A stretch of 64,000 bases of DNA from contig JAJFPB010000006.1 of the NCBI GenBank assembly GCA_020881915.1, forward strand, positions 1,550,001 to 1,614,000. The letters are read 5' to 3'. Position numbers and translations under genes: made by a program. The notes beneath the pieces were generated by a model that was given only the letters and a program-made list of their open reading frames with translations, had not been told where the DNA came from and searched no databases. The stretch is from Paramyrothecium sp. XJ0827 (lineage: Eukaryota; Ascomycota; Sordariomycetes; Hypocreales; Stachybotryaceae). This document shows, piece by piece, positions 46,533 through 58,602 of this stretch (its first letter is position 1; every line of letters starts with the position of its first letter).

Positions 46533-48670
46533 TCAAGCCCCTCGCTTTTTGAATTCATGATCAATCGCTTGCAAGGCCCTCACCAAAGGCACATACTCTC
46601 TCTCCTGATCAGATATCTTTGCAGTAGCTTGGCTCATACGGCGGAGTGTCTCAATGTCCATTGCGTGAGCAGCGAGACTAGGCGCTCGGCAAATGGCGTT
46701 GGCAAGTATAGCATACGGCACGTGAATGTGGAAGGCCCCGAACAATGCATTCACGGAAATCTGCCAAGGCCATTTGTTGAGCAGCCACAGCGAGGTTTCC
46801 ATGATGCTTCGTGAAGCATCCAGCGCCATTGGCGACCCCGCGAGTTCCTGCTCGACGGAGGCGGTGGTTGACACGCCTCGCTTGTTCATAGCTGCCTTGC
46901 GAAGCATGAATACGATGCAAATATGACCAGTCAATGTTACGTCGATTGCTCTCCATACATCAGCTGCAGTTTCGGCCGATTTGAACATCAGTTGACCCTA
47001 GAAAGCCAGTCAGCGCTTGTCCCTGAGATGGTGTGGTCAACCAGATTTTCCTGTGCTAAGCCACATACCAATAACCCATCGGTGTATAGCTGCTTCACTT
47101 CGCGGCATAGAGCCTCTGTCTGCGCCATGAGATCTCCTCGACTGCCACCAGGAGTAGCTTCCAGGAGTGGAAAAAATCTCATCAAGATGAGAGCGATCTG
47201 AGATGATGCCACAAACAGCGTCGTGGCCATACCATTCATGTCAGGCTGTGTGCCGGATTTGAGCCATGGCATATTGACTTTCCATGCAGTGGCAGTGATA
47301 GAGGGGGGTTTATCGAACAGAAGCTGGAATATTAGGTCCATCTGGACCAGTTCCCAAAACCCTTTGCGGTCGTCATCACGGTTGCCATCTTGTTGATCTG
47401 GCATGTCGGCATCGAGGTTGCGCAGGTCGAGGGTCTGTACATATTCGCTGGCGTATTTGTACATGTGCCATCCCGTCTCGAAATCGAACGAGTCCGCGCA
47501 CACCATGACCTGTCACTGTTAGCTGGGCTGTGAAGGCTTTGATTGAGCTAAATTGAAGACTTGCCATGGATATCGCTGCCACTAGATCTGTTAGGGTGCC
47601 AGTCGCCTCTCGTTGCCAGTTGGAGTGTGCACGAAGGCAGTACACGTACAGAGCCTTGGAGTAGTAGATGTCGTTGGAGTTTGCTGTCGATGCGGCAATG
47701 CCACAGCCATGGTACAATGCCGTATAATATATGAGGACGACTGCAGCGTCGACATGCACGTGGCTCATGTCAATCAAATCAGGCATGAGCTCTATCAGCT
47801 TCCGGTCGATGAGGCCAACAAACATGTCTGACTTCTTGTACTTGAAGAATGCTTTGACAAGAACATGATATGTCAGTTTGTATTGCTTTGGCGAGCTCAT
47901 GGCAGATGACTCACCTTCCAACCAGAGCTTCGAGAGATGTTTCGGTATGGCGACATTGTCACTGATGACAGATTTGGCCACCTGTCGGGCGACTTGTTTT
48001 TGTACTTCATCGATGGCAGATGTTAGGATCGGTTCAGCATCAAAGGCGACTGGTGGTGGTGCGGTTTCGATGACCCATGGTGACTCTGAATCCGCCAATC
48101 CACTTGGAGTGAGGGTTTTGGGGGGAGATACGATGGCCGGCTCAGCATAGGGGAGCGAGGAAACTGTGTGCTCTATTGAGCTGATCACAGAAGAGTGCCG
48201 CGGCGATTTCGTTTGAGGCAATGTCGTGCATTTATCCTCTACGCGCTGCAACCTCTCCAAGATTAAGGACAAGGCGTGATCCGACCCTCGCGCACTTTGG
48301 GCCAACAACGTCAGCGGATGTTCTGAGGCGGGTGCTTAGCTGGCGAAGGATCATTTACTTACACTCCAGGCTCGTGCGGCTGCTTGGTGGGCTTCCTTTT
48401 TGCTCGGCGGGGATAAGTGCAGTCCACGCCATGGCTATCGCATCGGCCGCATTTGGGCAAGATGCGATTGCATTTGACCTGAAGGCAATGCGATCAGTCA
48501 ACTATGAATGCCATATTGGCGGTTTCAAAGGGATAAGTAACCGCACCTTTCGCTCCTTGCATCGGGTGCACTGCGCGTCCGTCCGTCAACACTACACGTA
48601 AGGCTGCGTGTCTCGGAATTTGGTACTCTGTACTCACCGACAACTGGCTTAATTCGCCGGGGTCCGCCAT
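46533..48670 (-). CDS. Zn2Cys6 fungal transcription factor (602 aa)
   Basis: Six exons: 48670..48638, 48570..48547, 48478..48363, 48294..47565, 47509..47069 and 46997..46533. The zinc cluster (Cys 12, 15, 22, 29, 32, 39) is spread over exons 2 and 3; exon 2 is only 24 nt. Intron 4 (47510-47564) needs a GC donor (GCAAGT) to join ISM to VMVCADSFDFETGW, the conserved mid-region motif of this regulator type. A coil-forming segment follows the cluster, and the fungal-specific TF domain spans about 160-450. It is divergent from the PDR transporter at 49414, with about 740 bp between starts, so regulation of that exporter is a reasonable guess. Its own target or inducer cannot be read. Confidence 0.88.
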
Positions 48671-49413
48671 GAGCTCGCTGGGGCAATGAGCGAAAGTCCG
48701 AGCACACAGCGTCCTCGGGGGGCTGCTCGCTGTTATAAGCGGGTTTCTTGGCGGCTTCTCGGAGCCTTGTGACGACGGGGTTAAAATGAACGGACGTGAC
48801 GCAGGTCGGTCTCGGCTTCGACGCAAGCGAACAACGGTACGGGGGCTTTACCGGATCGGGGCAATAATCAAGTTATCAGCCGCTTGCCGTTGGCTCACAT
48901 GGGGCGGACTCTCAAGGCTCGGTTGACAGGGATGGACGCCAGTCATGATGAGCAACATGCAACAGCCACGCGTGCCGCGGGCATCGGATCAGATTGCCTT
49001 GTGATTTCGGGCTAGCGTTGGTTCCACAGATCATCAAATCACGAATTTAAGATTGTTCAACAGGCGGCTGTCGCCATTCTTTGCGTCCAACGTCCGACCC
49101 TGGTGGCTTCAGCGTTGCCCTGTTCCAGCCTAGTGATGCTTGGCAAAGACCGAGCCACACCACAAAGACGGCACGGGCTGTCGGATTCTTCAGCACCGAA
49201 TGCCCGCCTCGTGTGTAATTCGTGAAAGATCGACCTGCAAGGCATGGTTATCTCAGGAGGGCGGGCCTTAACGCTCCTTTCCCGAGCCCGAGAGCAGAAC
49301 CGTATATAGACGCCGCCTCCCTCAATCATGACGGTGTCCCCAAGCCTGTCCCTTCAAAGCCCTCTCTCCTACGGCAATTTAGGCTCATCAACTGCTGCCC
49401 CCTGTCGCCGCCA
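48671..49413. promoter_or_regulatory. Divergent promoter of regulator and PDR transporter
   Basis: This is a 743-bp region between opposite start codons. It is GC-rich for an intergenic region and contains several CGG/CCG triplets, the half-sites of Zn2Cys6 proteins. No gene is seen. Confidence 0.55.
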
Positions 49414-52400
49414 ATGAGCCTCACCGGCAGAGAAGAGCCCAAGGAGGGCACGCTGGAAACAGCAACCCCTGCCCCCTACAACTACAACTCCTCATCGACC
49501 AACTCGGTGTCCTCAGCCACAGTCGCTGAGAATGAGAAGCCTGTGCTGAACGATCAGACACAGGAGGAACGGAACGAAGATGCTGTCTTGGAGCTGGCTC
49601 GAAGACTCACTTCGCAGTCCCACACCTCGCCCGGCGAATTATTCCCAGTAGCGGCGGATGGGCCACTCAACCCAGACAGCCCCCAGTTCAACGCCAAAAA
49701 GTGGGCTAAGGCCTTCTACGACCTACGCACCGACATCCTTGATGGCTGCCCACCCAAAACCACCGGCATTGCTTTCAAGAACCTTGACGTCTACGGCTAC
49801 GGAACCGCGACCGACTTCCAAAAGAGCGTTAGCAATATCTGGCTCGAGCTCGGCACAGCTGCGAAGAAGCTTGTTCGTCAAAAGCAACAGCGTGTTGACA
49901 TCCTCCATGGCCTCGAAGGTGTCGTGCACAACGGAGAGATGCTGGCTGTCCTGGGCCCCCCAGGCTCAGGATGCTCGACCTTCTTGAAAACAGTCGCCGG
50001 CGAGACGCACGGCTTTTATGTTGGCGAAGACGCTGTGCTCAACTACCAGGGCATCCACCCCAAGCAAATGCGCAACGCATTCCGCGGAGAGTGCATATAC
50101 ACCGCAGAGGTCGACCATCACTTCCCTCAATTGACTGTGGGCGATACACTCTACTTTGCCGCCCGCGCACGCTGCCCAAAGAACATCCCCGAGGGCGTCA
50201 CGCGGCAAGCGTATGCCGAGCACCTTCGTGATGTCACGATGGCCATGTTCGGCATCTCGCACACCAAGAACACCCGTGTCGGTAATGATTTCGTCCGCGG
50301 TGTTAGTGGAGGCGAGCGGAAACGAGTCACCATCGCCGAAGCCGCGCTTAGCTACTCTCCCCTGCAATGCTGGGATAATAGCACAAGAGGCCTGGACAGT
50401 GCCAACGCGCTCGAGTTTTGTCGCACATTGCGGACTCAGGCCGACACGATGGGCTGCACTTCCGCTGTCGCCATCTACCAAGCCTCGCAAGATGCCTACG
50501 ATGTGAGTTTACTGTCCTGTTCTGCATGCCTGCTCAATCTTCCTGAATACCCGTTGACGCATGGATAGGTGTTCGACAAGGTCATTGTCCTCTTCGACGG
50601 CCGACAGATCTTCTTCGGTCGGGCGGACGAGGCCAAGGCCTACTTCGAGAATCTGGGCTTTGTGTGCCCTGAGCAGCAAACCACGGCCGACTTCCTGACT
50701 TCAATGACGAGCCACAGTGAGCGGATCATCAGACCTGGCTGGGAAGGCAAGACACCTCGCACACCCGACGAATTCGCCCAGGCCTGGAAATCAAGCCAGA
50801 ACCGCGCTCGTCTAATTGAAGAGCTGGACGACTACATTGAGAGGCACCCTTTCAACGGAGAGCATTACCAGAAGTTCTTGCAGGCGCGCAAAGCGGACCA
50901 GGCCAAGTCACAACGTGAACTGTCGCCTTATACCCTGTCCTACAGCGAGCAGGTCAAGCTTACTTTCTGGCGAAGTTGGGTGATGCTCAAGGGTGACCCA
51001 AGCGTCACCATCACCATGCTTGTGGTCAACACTTTTCAGGCACTCATCATCAGCAGTGTATTCTACAACATGGACTTCAGTACAAGCAGCTTCTTCAATC
51101 GTGGAGCTCTGCTTTTCTTCACCGTTCTCATGAACGCCCTGGGAAGCATTCTCGAGATTTTGACACTTTACGATAAACGCAAGATCATCGAGAAACACAA
51201 TCGCTATGCCCTGTATCATCTTAGCGCTGAGGCTCTTTCTTCCATGATCGTGGATCTGCCATACAAGATTGTCAATGCCATATTAGGAAATACGGTGATT
51301 TACTTCATGGTCAACCTGCGTCGCGAGCCCGGACCTTTCTTCTTCTTCATGCTCATGTCTTTCTCCATGACACTTTCGATGAGCATGCTGTTCCGGACCT
51401 TGGCCAGCTGCACAAAGTCTGTGGAGCAGGCAATGGTTCCCTCGTCGGTCATGCTGCTTGCTATTGCTCTTTTTACGGGCTTTGCCATTCCTCCCCCGCA
51501 AATGCCGCCCTGGTTCGGGTGGCTGCGCTGGATCAACCCGGCTTTCTATGGCCTCGAGAGTGTTGCAATCAATGAGTTCCAGGGACGAGAGTTTCCCTGT
51601 GCCAGCTTTGTTCCAACTGGTCCTTCATACGAGAACCTCAATCCGTTGGAGCGAGCTTGTTCTGTCAAGGGCGCAATTCCGGGCGAGAGCACAGTCAGTG
51701 GCTCGGCATTCATCTCGGCGTTTTATGGCTTCGACGTGTCCAATAAATGGCGCAACCTTGGCATCGTCATCGCCTTGGGCGTAGCTTTCATGTTCGCACA
51801 TCTGGTAGCTATCACGGTGATCGCCTCTGAACGATCCAAGGGCGAGGTCCTAGTCTTCCAAAGGAAAGCTATGAAGAAGAGCCTTGCCAGTCCAACTCAA
51901 GATGCCGAGACTGGCCCCGTCGCCAACGTGAAGCAGGAAGTCCAGAACAGCTCGAACCCTGTGTCAGGCATGGTGCAACAAACCTCAGTGTTCCATTGGA
52001 AGGACGTCTGCTACGATGTCAAGATCAAGACCGAGACGCGGAGAATCCTCGATCACGTTGACGGCTGGGTCAAGCCAGGAACCCTCACAGCCTTAATGGT
52101 AAGCATTTTCCAGGGGCAGATTTTACGAAGCAGTTTTCGCTAACGAGATACCAGGGTGTTTCCGGAGCTGGAAAGACTACTCTCCTGGATGTTCTCGCCA
52201 GCCGAGTTACGATGGGAGTCATTTCGGGCGAGATGCTAGTTGATGGCCATCTTCGTGATGAGTCCTTCCAGAGAAAGACTGGCTATGTTACGCAGCAGGA
52301 TCTCCATCTTCACACGTCAACCGTGCGGGAAGCTCTCAACTTCAGCGCCTTGTTGCGGCAACCCGCGCAATATTCCAAAGAGGAAAAGCTCGCCTACGTG

Positions 52401-54169
52401 AACAACGTTATTGATCTGCTTGGGATGGATGAATATGCCGATGCAGTCATCGGCGTGCCTGGCGAGGGTCTCAACGTCGAGCAACGCAAGAGATTGACGA
52501 TCGGTGTCGAGCTTGCCGCCCGGCCTCAACTCCTCCTCTTCCTTGACGAGCCAACATCAGGACTTGACAGTCAAACATCGTGGTCCATCTGCAACCTTAT
52601 GGAGAAGCTCACAAAGAGTGGCCAGGCCATTCTGTGCACTATCCATCAACCCTCGGCTATTCTATTTCAACGTTTCGATCGCCTTTTGCTTCTTGCTAAG
52701 GGTGGAAAGACTGTGTACTTTGGCGAAGTGGGACACAACTCTCAGGTCTTGATGGACTACTTTGTCCGCAACGGTGGCTCTGCGTGTCCACCAGGGGCCA
52801 ACCCTGCGGAGCACATGCTAGAAGTCATTGGTGCCGCGCCTGGCGCGTTTACAGAAATTGATTGGCCTGCGGTCTGGAGACAGTCACCGGAATACCGCCA
52901 AGTTCAAGATGAACTGAGCCGGTTGACCTTGGAGAAGAGCGAGCGGCCCATACATGAGACAACGCAAGATCCATCTGCATACAACGAGTTCGCGGCTCCT
53001 TTCAGCCAGCAGCTCCTAGAGGTCACAAAACGCGTTTTCCAGCAGTACTGGCGCAGCCCACGCTACATTTACTCCAAGGCCGCTTTATCTATGGGATCGG
53101 TAAGTCTCACCTGGAAACCATGCCATCCTTGAATCCGTTGTTGACTCGCAAACTAACAAACTCAATAGGCCTTGTTCATCTCCTTGACATTCCTCAATTT
53201 GAACAACACCCAAACTGGTCTCCAGAACCAGATGTTTGGCATCTTCCTGTTCCTTGCTTTCTTCGGCCAGGTTATCGAGCAGATCATGCCCCTTTTCGTT
53301 TCACAGCGAACCATGTATGAAGCTCGCGAGAGGCCGTCCAAGTCATATTCATGGAAGGCGTTCCTGACCGCCCAGATGACGGTTGAGTTTGCGTGGAACT
53401 CGGTAAGACCCCTGATTCGTTGGCATGGACTATTACTGATTGCTATCAGCTTTTGTCCATCTTCACCTTCATCTGCTGGTTCTATCCCATGGGACTGTAC
53501 CACAACGCCCAAGAGACAAACACGGTGCACTCCCGCAGCTTCAACGTGTTTTGCCAAGTTTGGGTGCTCTTCGTATGGGCTGGCACAATCGCACATATGC
53601 TCATCGTAGCGTTCGAAAGCGAGCAGATGGCGGGAGCCCTCTTCAACCTTATGTTTGTGATGATGTTTGTGTTCTGCGGGTAAGTCAAAGTCATTTCTTG
53701 CATCACTGTTTTGGCAACATTTTACTGATCCCACACCTCCCTCAGTGTCCTTGCCGGGCCAAATGACTTGCCTCGCTTCTGGGTCTTCATGTATCGCGTC
53801 AACCCTTTCACATATGTGATTGAAGGGTTTTTGGGCCCTGCTATAGCCAACGCTGCTGTGCATTGCGACTCTAGCGAGTTCATCACCTTCGTCTCCCCCA
53901 ACAACTCTTCTTGCAGCGACTTCATGGCACCATACATTGCCGGTGCCGGCGGATACCTTCTCGACCCCAACGCTGGAAACGGCGCCGACTGCCAGTACTG
54001 CCCCATAGACAACACGAACCAGTTCCTTGCCTCGGTCAACATCGACTTCGATAACCGCTGGCGGAACTTCGGAATGTTGTGGGGATACTGCATTTTCAAT
54101 GCGGTGATCGCGATCCTCGTCTATTGGCTGGTGCGTGTGCCAAAGAAGAACAAGGTCAAAAAGGAGTAA
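49414..54169 (+). CDS. PDR-type ABC transporter (ABCG, full length, 1483 aa)
   Basis: Six exons: 49414..50502, 50569..52098, 52155..53099, 53169..53402, 53450..53679 and 53746..54169; all introns are GT-AG. The layout is NBD1-TMD1-NBD2-TMD2. NBD1 has the degenerate Walker [10 protein letters not shown] and signature [12 protein letters not shown]2 has canonical GVSGAGKTT and the degenerate LNVEQRKR with [11 protein letters not shown]. This asymmetry is normal for PDR pumps. Each TMD has about six membrane segments; the extracellular loop [10 protein letters not shown] and the cysteine-rich segment near the end ([10 protein letters not shown]) are family features. Such plasma-membrane pumps export azoles, phytoalexins and other hydrophobic compounds using ATP. 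The start at 49414 gives the usual hydrophilic N-terminus. A divergent Zn2Cys6 gene is next to it. Confidence 0.96.
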
Positions 54170-54491
54170 AGTTATAGGTCGTGTGATATAAGGCATTTGC
54201 GGTTCTTGTGAGAATAGATTGGATTGTGATATTTTTGCTTTGGTGGAAAGCTTGCTAGTACTTCTCGAGGTGCAATGGGAAACATTCCCTCCTGTTGATT
54301 GGGCAGAGCGAGGCGGCCAAGGACATTGGGTCTATAGATTGGGTTTACACTTCTTCAGTTCACATAATTATCTCCAGTTGGCAAGGTATCTCAAAGCTTT
54401 TGCATGAGTAAACTGTTTCTGCCAATTGACATCTATCATGATTCCCGCGATGCGCATGTGACCAAAAATATAGTTTACAATTTGAAACCCC
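54170..54491. other. Spacer between convergent genes
   Basis: It holds the 3' ends of the PDR transporter (plus) and transketolase (minus). Nothing further is seen. Confidence 0.6.
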
Positions 54492-56910
54492 CTAATGCTC
54501 AAACTTGGCCGCCAAATAACCATTCAAATCTCTGAAGTCATGACGCAGTGAATGAATGCCCTCTCGTTCTACCTCCTCAACTAGTGCCTTGATCTTGGGA
54601 GCCATGACCGAGGGCTCAAAGCCAAAGTACGCGTACGCCGACTTGGATGGCAAGCTCTTACCAAATCTTCTCATAGAGATGCTGGCATCGGCGTAACGCT
54701 CCCAGCCGTTCGCAGCATAAGCCTCGATGACAACTGTGGGCTTGCCAGAAGACTGCTTGAGGACAGATCTTTTATACTCCTTTGACTGTTGCTCAAACAA
54801 TCGCTGGCAAGGGAAGGAGACGACGCGAGCCTTGATGCCGTCATTTGCCAGAATATCCTTGGTTTCCATGGCAAACATCAGCTCGGAGCCAACTCCAATG
54901 AGGGTGACGTCAAAATCCTCAGCTTCGTGGAATACATAAGCACCCTTTGTGACTCCCTCGCGGGATGAGTGCTGCGGGTATTGAGTCAAGTTCTGACGGG
55001 AAAGCGATATGACGGTTGGAGTCTCAGTTGCCTGCAGTGCTGCGGTGAAAGCACCAGCGACTTCCTCAGAGTCGGCAGGACGTATATAGAGTGTGTTTGG
55101 CATGGTTCGGTAGAGCGCGGCTAGCTCAACGGGCTGATGCGTAGGGCCGTCCTCGCCGGTGCCGATGGAATCGTGTGTAGCAATGTGGATCTGCTGCAAG
55201 CCTTGTAGGGCAGCCATGCGGACGGCTGGCGCAGCGTATAGGTAGAACATGAAGAAGGAGGAAGTAATGGGGAGGAAGGTGCCCTTGTTGAAGGCGGCGA
55301 GACCATTGGAGATGGAACACATGGCGTGCTCGCGGATCCCGTAGTGGATGTAACGACCTGAATAATCACCATTGAGATTGCAAGCTGTCTTGAGTTCGGG
55401 CTGGCTTCTGTTAGAGTATGTTTGAAAAACATCCGTGAAAGCGACTTACAGATTGGAAGTCGACCTTCTTGGAGTAGGCGACGTTGCACGAAGGTGTCAG
55501 GTCCGCAGTACCAATGAGAATGTTCTTAACATTTTCGCTGATTGGATTGCCAACCAGACCGGCCGATTTGCGAGTTGCTGTGGGAGCGGTGGGAAAGTCC
55601 TCCTTCTTAGGGATATACTTCGACCAATCTTCTACCCACTTGCCCTCAACTCGGAGCTTAAACTCTGCGGCGTCTTCTGGGTACGCTTGCTCGTATTGGC
55701 GGATCTTCTCGTTCCATTCCGCCTCGTACTTCTGACCACGAGGGATGACGTCGTCGAAGAAGCTGTAAACGTCTTGGGGAATGGCGAAATGCTCCTCTGG
55801 ATTCAGGCCGCAGGTTTTCTTGATGTTGGCAATATCATCAACTCCGAGAGCCGCCCCATGAGTCTTGGCGTCGCCGGCTTTGAGGGAACCGAAACCGATG
55901 GTGGTACGGATGTTGATGAAGGTTGGCTTGTCGCTGCTCCGAGCGGACACCAAGGCTGACACAATGGCTGCACAATTCTTAGCAACGCGTAGACTTCACG
56001 TACTGATCCATATCGACTTACCACCAACATTTGAGTTGCCATCCAAGACGTCGATCACGTTGAAACCTGTTGCCCTCATCTTCGCGTTCATGTCTTCGGT
56101 GTTTGCAACATCCGCCGTGCCGTCACACGTAATTGAATTGTTGTCGTATATTATGCAGAGGTTGTTGAGTTTCCAGTGGCCAGCCAATGAAACAGCCTCT
56201 AGTCCAACACCTTCTTGGAGGCAAGCATCGCCTATCATGACCCAAGTCATGTTGTTGACAAGCTCATGACCTGGCTTGTTGTATGTGGCAGCAAGGTGCT
56301 TCGTAGCGACGGCCAAACCGACTGCATTTGCGACACCCTGACCCAAGGGTCCTGTTGTAACCTCAACACCCTCATTCTCGATCTCAGGGTGTCCAGGGCA
56401 CAAGGAATCTGTCTTAGTGGAATGGTAGGACTTGAGTTGGTCCAAAGTCATACTCTTTACACCAGTCAGATGCATGAAGAGATACTGCCATAGACAGGCG
56501 TGTCCTGTGCAAGTCAGTAAGATTTCTCTCTTTTGTTCCACCAAGCAACCCACCGTTGGACAGGACGAAGCGATCTCGGTTAAAGTAGTTGCAATTTGAC
56601 GGGCTGTACTTCATGGCGTACTTGTATAGAGCTATTCCAATGGCAGCCATTCCCATTGCTGATCTATTTTATGTTGTTAGTAAATCATGTCGAGTAATCG
56701 TATTGATGGTGCATACCCGGGATGTCCTCCTCCAAACTGCTGGCAAAGATCCGCGATGAAGGCCCGGAAAACCTTGAGGACTTTGTCGTGCTGGTCGGCG
56801 CGGTCCAACTCGAGCGCTGAGACTGCTGGGACGCCATTGATCTGAGTTGCCAAGGTCTTGACCGGCAGACTCTCGACCGTATTCTCAAGAACCTCCAGTG
56901 AGGGCGTCAT
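54492..56910 (-). CDS. Transketolase family enzyme, dihydroxyacetone synthase-like (737 aa)
   Basis: Five exons: 56910..56717, 56663..56554, 56504..56022, 55967..55450 and 55400..54492; all introns are GT-AG. The N-terminal part has GGGHPGSAMGMAAIG and LSNGHACLWQYLFMHLTG; the thiamine-diphosphate motif is MIGDACLQEG ... YDNNSITCDG. The pyrimidine domain shows GRYIHYGIREHAM, with the Glu that activates the cofactor, then THDSIGTGEDGPTHQP, and a C-terminal transketolase domain. The NGHACLWQY-type segment resembles fungal proteins annotated as dihydroxyacetone (glycerone) synthase more than the housekeeping transketolase. The end (KFEH) is not a clear peroxisomal signal. It transfers two-carbon ketol units from xylulose-5-phosphate to an aldehyde; the acceptor here is unknown. 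It is divergent from the SDR gene, sharing a motif-rich promoter. Confidence 0.9.
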
Positions 56911-57567
56911 TGTGAACTAGAAGAATAAATTCAAGGGCTTGTTGCTACTTGAACGATAGCTTGATCATAAGCTTTGGCAAAAGGAGTCGCCCATGTCCGG
57001 ACGTGCGTATTTATATGCGACATCTTCTTATATGCTCCGGATTTCCCCAGGACCAAAGGTTGTCGATGCCCCATGGGCCGCCTGTCAGGTTGTGGGGCAA
57101 TACACATGCCACGGCTACGGCTACCGTGACGAAGGACTACAACAATGGTAAGGTAGTTTTCGTCTCGTGGATCGCCGCCTTCGAATGGATCGCCGAGTAC
57201 TACCCCACGTCGCTTTTATTCTGATGTGGGGAAAATGTGCCTCGAGACGAGGGAAAGACGCCACAATCGTCTAGCCCGTGTTGAATTAGCTCGTCTCGAC
57301 CACGAGAATCATGCATCCCCGAGACGAAAGGTAACACTAACTGAAAACGATTGATGTTCGGGGTAGCGAACCCCAAACTCGGCCGTTAAGCGAGCGGTTC
57401 ACGGGTGGCGGAATCCCATTCCCCCCCGGATATTACTCTGCAAGGGGTTTCCCCGGTTTGCCAAAGATGGATCGATCTCTTGTAATCTATATAAGTTACT
57501 TGTACAACCCTGTTCTAACATCTGGTGTTAATTATCAGCCATCCACTCGGTTCTTAATCACTCCATC
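56911..57567. promoter_or_regulatory. Divergent promoter of transketolase and SDR, with repeated motif
   Basis: This 657-bp shared region contains four copies of TCGTCTCG/CGAGACGA between 57160 and 57327, three GTGGGG/CCCCAC boxes (57092, 57203, 57226) of the CreA-site form, and a TATA box (TATATAAG, 57488-57495) 73 bp before the SDR ATG. No gene is present. Confidence 0.7.
57160..57327. promoter_or_regulatory. Cluster of four TCGTCTCG / CGAGACGA motifs
   Basis: Exact copies lie at 57160-57167 (plus), 57243-57250 (minus), 57291-57298 (plus) and 57320-57327 (minus). An exact fifth copy lies in the next divergent promoter at 62646-62653. A given 8-mer is expected only about twice, counting both strands, in 64 kb, so four in 168 bp is a strong local excess. 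Likely a binding site for a pathway regulator. Confidence 0.65.
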
Positions 57568-58446
57568 ATGTCTCCCAGCGCTACTGAAGCTCCCAATGCC
57601 GCGCCAGCAACGGCTCCCCCGGCTGCCGTCCAAAACGGCGCCACTCCTTATTTAAGCACTCAACCTGGGCCCGACCATCATTGGCGAGTCGCGCTGCCCG
57701 GCAAAGTTATCGCCATCACTGGCGCCAACCGTGGTATTGGCCTGGGAATTGCCCAAGTCTGCCTAGCCAACGAAGCGGACTTTGTGTACAGTCTTGACTT
57801 GTTCGAACCTGGCGAGGAATTCGCCGCCGTTCAGAAAGCCAACCCCAAGAAGCTTCATTACCTCAACTGCGATGTCACTTCGGAAGAAAGTGTTACAGAA
57901 GCCATCAACAAGATCGTGGCTAACCACGGCGCCATTCATGGCATGGTCGCTAATGCGGGAATGACGAAACATCAGCCAGCCTTAGATTTCAGTCGAGCTC
58001 AGTTGGACCAGTTGTTCAACTTGAACGTATATGGGGCTTACTTCTGTGCCACTGCTGCTGCCAAGAAGTTCATTGAGCTGGGCGTCAAGGGCTCCATCGT
58101 CTTTACCGCCTCCATGACCTCCTACAGGCCAAACAGAGCCGCTCCCTCAGCTCCATACGGCGGAACAAAAGGTGCGGTGCGGAACATGGCACATACGCTC
58201 GGAATGGAGTGGGCGAAGCATGGCATTCGTGTCAACTCGGTGTCTCCTGGCTTCGTAAAAACACAAATGACCTACTTCGTGGACCAGGCCCCAGACTGGA
58301 ATTTGAAGATGCAATACTACGGCGGCATGCCGCGTCTTGCGGATCCGAAGGAATTGGGCGGTGCTTACGTCTACCTGCTCTCGGATGGTGCAAGCTATAC
58401 AACAGGGATTGACATTCCGGTGGCTGGTATCGTTGGTGCATGGTAG
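57568..58446 (+). CDS. Short-chain dehydrogenase/reductase, sorbose/xylulose-reductase type (292 aa)
   Basis: Single exon. An Ala/Pro-rich N-terminal extension of about 40 residues precedes the Rossmann fold: cofactor motif TGANRGIG (51-58), CDVT (about 101-104), NAG (129-131), an active-site Asn in the LFNLNV segment, Ser (182/185) and the catalytic Tyr197-Lys201 (YGGTK). The C-terminus ends in GTDIPVAG-like sequence (TGIDIPVAG), typical of classical SDRs of the sorbose reductase, L-xylulose reductase and mannitol 2-dehydrogenase group. NADP(H) preference is suggested by the arginine in the TGANRG motif. It would interconvert a ketose and a polyol or a related hydroxy compound. It is divergent from the transketolase and lies next to a Zn2Cys6 regulator; the five-gene context supports a role in sugar or polyol catabolism. 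No signal peptide. Confidence 0.92.
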   Translation: MSPSATEAPNAAPATAPPAAVQNGATPYLSTQPGPDHHWRVALPGKVIAITGANRGIGLGIAQVCLANEADFVYSLDLFEPGEEFAAVQKANPKKLHYLNCDVTSEESVTEAINKIVANHGAIHGMVANAGMTKHQPALDFSRAQLDQLFNLNVYGAYFCATAAAKKFIELGVKGSIVFTASMTSYRPNRAAPSAPYGGTKGAVRNMAHTLGMEWAKHGIRVNSVSPGFVKTQMTYFVDQAPDWNLKMQYYGGMPRLADPKELGGAYVYLLSDGASYTTGIDIPVAGIVGAW

Positions 58447-58602
58447 CATAGAGGATTAGGAAGGGCAAGGAAACCGGTGGGCTTGCATTTGGACGGTATG
58501 AAAGAAGAAGTTATAGACCTTCTCTTGGTTTTTTTTTTAAAGATTACACAGCATGTCATACATATACAATTTTGTTTTAGCTGGACTCGAAAATATGTCA
58601 AG

